Notes under the pieces: generated by a model | What the model was told of the DNA's origin: nothing | Database searches by the model: none | What the model saw: only the letters and a program-made list of their open reading frames with translations | Shown: positions 61,541 through 64,000 of the stretch, piece by piece | Layout: each line of letters begins with the position of its first letter | How positions within the stretch are numbered: position 1 is the stretch's first letter | Program-made: the position numbers and the translations under genes | DNA from: Warburgia ugandensis | Taxonomy: Eukaryota; Streptophyta; Magnoliopsida; Canellales; Canellaceae | NCBI GenBank assembly: GCA_035236585.1 | Contig: CP141128.1 | Coordinates: forward strand, 26,069,618 to 26,133,617 | Reading direction: 5' to 3' | DNA length: 64,000 bases

Positions 61541-61583
<43 letters not shown>

Positions 61584-61640
61584 GGGTTGCTTGACATCAG
61601 GCAAATGGAGAGAAAGAGACAAGAGAGAGCAGCGAGGAGT
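60679..61640 (+). repeat. Purine-rich tract with three (GA)n microsatellites
   Basis: Almost 1 kb of strongly purine-biased + strand. Pure GA runs are at 60832-60868, 61282-61367 (about 86 bp) and 61543-61580. Frames reading SLSLSL (minus) or ERERER (plus) are repeat artefacts. It lies where the leader of a G-type element should begin. Confidence 0.85.
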
Positions 61641-61982
61641 GTGGTGTAGCTAGTCTGGTGTCGTGCGCAACCCATTCTAAGTTTATGTCATTAGTGAGGA
61701 TTGAGGTCAAAACATATTTCAAATGGAGTTCAAAAGTTAAAATTCTACTTATAGATAAAGATTATTCTATATGTAGATAGCACACACACTCACTCTGAGA
61801 TCTGAGCTCAAATGGAATGTTTTTAGCATATTAATAGGGTTTTGAATTCTTCATTCATTTTTATTAGTTTACAAAAGTTAATAGATTTATTGAAGGTAAT
61901 TCTCTAAGGAAAAGTGGAATTGAATTGAAAACAATTTTTAGAATTTTGTGATTTAGTTTTTTTCATGTTTTGCTTAGGACAA
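61641..61982. other. Unassigned AT-rich spacer
   Basis: Between the purine tract and the second LTR copy. A short (CA)n is at about 61781. Nothing else recognised. Confidence 0.4.
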
Positions 61983-64000
61983 GTTAAATGTTCAATTTCA
62001 GCCAAAATACCCTTAATCTAGCATCAAATTAGATAATCTCACGAATCAATTTTGTAATTTTTATTAAAATTTTGCATTTTAGTTCCAATTGATCATCTAA
62101 CTAGTGATTTACAAAATTTAATAGTCAAATGATCATTAGAGATAATCAAATGTATAACGTAGGGTTTAGATGATTCAAATTTAGTCCTATGTTTTAAGAA
62201 GGAAATTGCTTAGAAAGAGAAGAAATTGAAGATAATTAGTAAATAAAGTACAAAAGTTGGATAAGAGAGAAGAAAGGAAATTTGAGTCAAACCCAAACTC
62301 TTATGGAAGAATTATATAAAGAAAAGGTAGCACAGTTGCGAAAGAAGGCTGAAAGTGATGGATCTCTCCCCTTCTTACCCGATCTCTCTTGTTCCCTCTC
62401 TCTCTACAACTTCTTGTTTTCTTCTTTTCTCATCTGCACTTTCCCTATCTTCACCCATTCTCTCCTCTCTGCTATCTCCCTTTCACCACTTAGCCCTCCT
62501 TTTCATTTCCCTTTCTTCTCTTTCCTTCCCTATTCATCAAACCTTCCCCCTCTTTGTTTCATTCTCTCCCTCTATCACCATTCTCTTCTCTCTCTCGATC
62601 CACCCAACATGCACAACACCATAGGATAGTAGAACACAATCACATCCACCACCCTATCTATTGCATCTCTCCCTCTGTCTTCTCCCTCCTTCTATCTCTT
62701 TCCCTCTTCCTTTCATCTCCCTCTGTCTTCCTCACCTCCCCACTCCTCTTCTCTCACACTATTCACCTTCGTAGGTCGGCTCCAACAATCTCAAGAGGAG
62801 CACCAGCCCACCTTTCTACCCTCTACCTGAACTAGTTAGTGCAGTGCCTAAGCTAGTCACTGGTCATACCCCGGTCACTCCTCTCATTGTCCTCACTTGT
62901 CTACTCAGCACACAGAGCACCACGTAGCATTGGCATAACTCACTTAAGTTGGTCGCTCCTCCAACAATCGAGCCCCATCTACTTCCTTGTTCTCTTTCCC
63001 ATGCTCCCTTCTTACCTAACTCCCCCTCTGCTATCGCTTTCCCTCACTGTGTTGCTTCCTCTACTTGCACCTCACTAGTCCATCTGAGAAAGATCAGCTA
63101 ACACCATCACAAATGCCAAAAAGCTCTCCCTCTCAAACTCATCCTTTTTCTCCACCTAAGGAGAAAACCTAGTTGGATTTTTCTGTTTTTTCCTCTATTT
63201 TCCTCTCTTCCCATCTCCTTCCCTACGATTCTCCCCATTGCATCATCTTCCTCATCAGGTTTTCTCCTTTTCATTTGAAACTAGAAAAACTAAAAAATTC
63301 CAAATTTACCCTTTAGCCTTTAAATATAATTACATCTATGTCCCTATTTAATTACATATGCATCCCTATTGTTATCCCAATTTTGCTTTATCTCTATTTT
63401 GCCTATCTAGGAACTGTGTTATTCAAGCTTGTTTTATTTAAGCTTAACCAAATCAACAATCTAGCTTTAACAAATAGGATTTCTTTATTTCTTAATATTT
63501 TCCATGTTAGAGTTTCAATTAATCTTCAAATCAAGTTCTTAGAACATCTCCTAGTAGACTCAACAGTTCTGATCTTCAATTTGAAAACTAGAAATTTGAT
63601 CTAAGTTGTTCAAATCGCAAAATCATTTTTTAGCCTGGATCATCAAAATTTTGGGGAAACTTCTCAATCTAGCTATTGAATCTTTAATTAGAAGTACCAG
63701 TGAGAGATTGATGAAGGTCGATTGATGTTTGGGATATCAGATATGAAGAATTTTTCCATAATTAAGGTAGAGACGTAGATTTTATTTTATTTAGTTAATT
63801 TTTTGTCTTTTTGAATTTGGATTTCTATAATTTTCATTAGTTAAATAGATTTTAGTTTACAGTTCATTGTTATTTACTTTCTATCATTTCATTTAATCTT
63901 TAAACAATTAAATTTTATTTAACTCCATCATTTTAAGTCGAGTCCCTATGGGATCGACCAGTACTTGCATCAGTTACACTACAATAGCTAGGGAAGAGGG
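61983..64000 (+). repeat. Second direct copy of LTR G 3' part (runs off the window)
   Basis: Matches 58738-60690 in direct orientation at an offset of about 3245 bp; by eye about 85-90% over the first 200 bp. The TATA box (62313-62320), the C/T-rich leader and the 'tttgggggaa' U5 region are all parallel. It lacks about 48 bp after 'actacaatagc', then reaches AGGGAAGAGGG, which is also how the purine tract starts after LTR G. Confidence 0.82.

Overview
The window is repeat-rich, AT-rich plant nuclear DNA. I recognise no intact host gene, tRNA, rRNA or CRISPR array. Nearly everything I can assign is retrotransposon. There are Ty3/gypsy Athila-like elements with a tRNA-Asp type primer site. There are large LTR elements with an initiator-Met primer site and the CGAGGACGAAAT motif typical of the 3' end of plant gypsy pol. 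There is also one Ty1/copia element and one RTE-type LINE. The flora of elements says flowering plant; I cannot name the species.

Left part (1-30643) is a three-level nest. Athila-like element C (+ strand) runs from a rearranged 5' LTR (1-558), through a primer site and leader, to a decayed gag-protease-RT-RNase H-integrase region (about 21357-26650) and a 3' LTR (28360-30643). Its leader is split by element B (1111-20617, minus strand), which has very long LTRs (about 5.2 kb left, 3.3 kb right) and a non-coding interior. B's left LTR is split by element A (1980-10278, minus strand), which has 2.35/2.59 kb LTRs, a perfect 5-bp target duplication (ACTAT) and also a non-coding interior. The order of insertion is C, then B, then A.

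Middle part (30644-40960). The 3' half of another Athila-type LTR (D) abuts antisense Athila debris (E1, 31815-34035). Next come an inverted fragment of a B-family LTR (34036-35388, which carries the empty site for A), a short unidentified LTR-like end (35389-35890), a second antisense Athila fragment (E2, 35891-38770), and a minus-strand RTE LINE (38771-40955).

Right part (40961-64000). A poorly identified stretch is interrupted by a complete but defective Ty1/copia element (43167-48063, target duplication ATTTT). From about 49.4 kb on there is a mosaic of truncated Athila-type pieces. Element F has an LTR end, leader, gag and protease, and then breaks off into another LTR 3' half plus leader (H). 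A long LTR (G, 57334-60654) follows. Finally a purine-rich, (GA)n-laden stretch precedes a second direct copy of the G LTR 3' part (61983-64000), giving a 3.2-kb tandem arrangement.

All element proteins are broken by stops, frameshifts or deletions. Nothing here looks able to move by itself, although A and B keep the cis signals (LTR ends, PBS, PPT, TATA) that a helper could use. No new functional system is apparent. The most interesting observations are the nest with its paralogous empty site, the non-coding A/B elements, an apparent antisense Athila leader inside the B LTR, and the tandem LTR/purine-tract unit at the right end.
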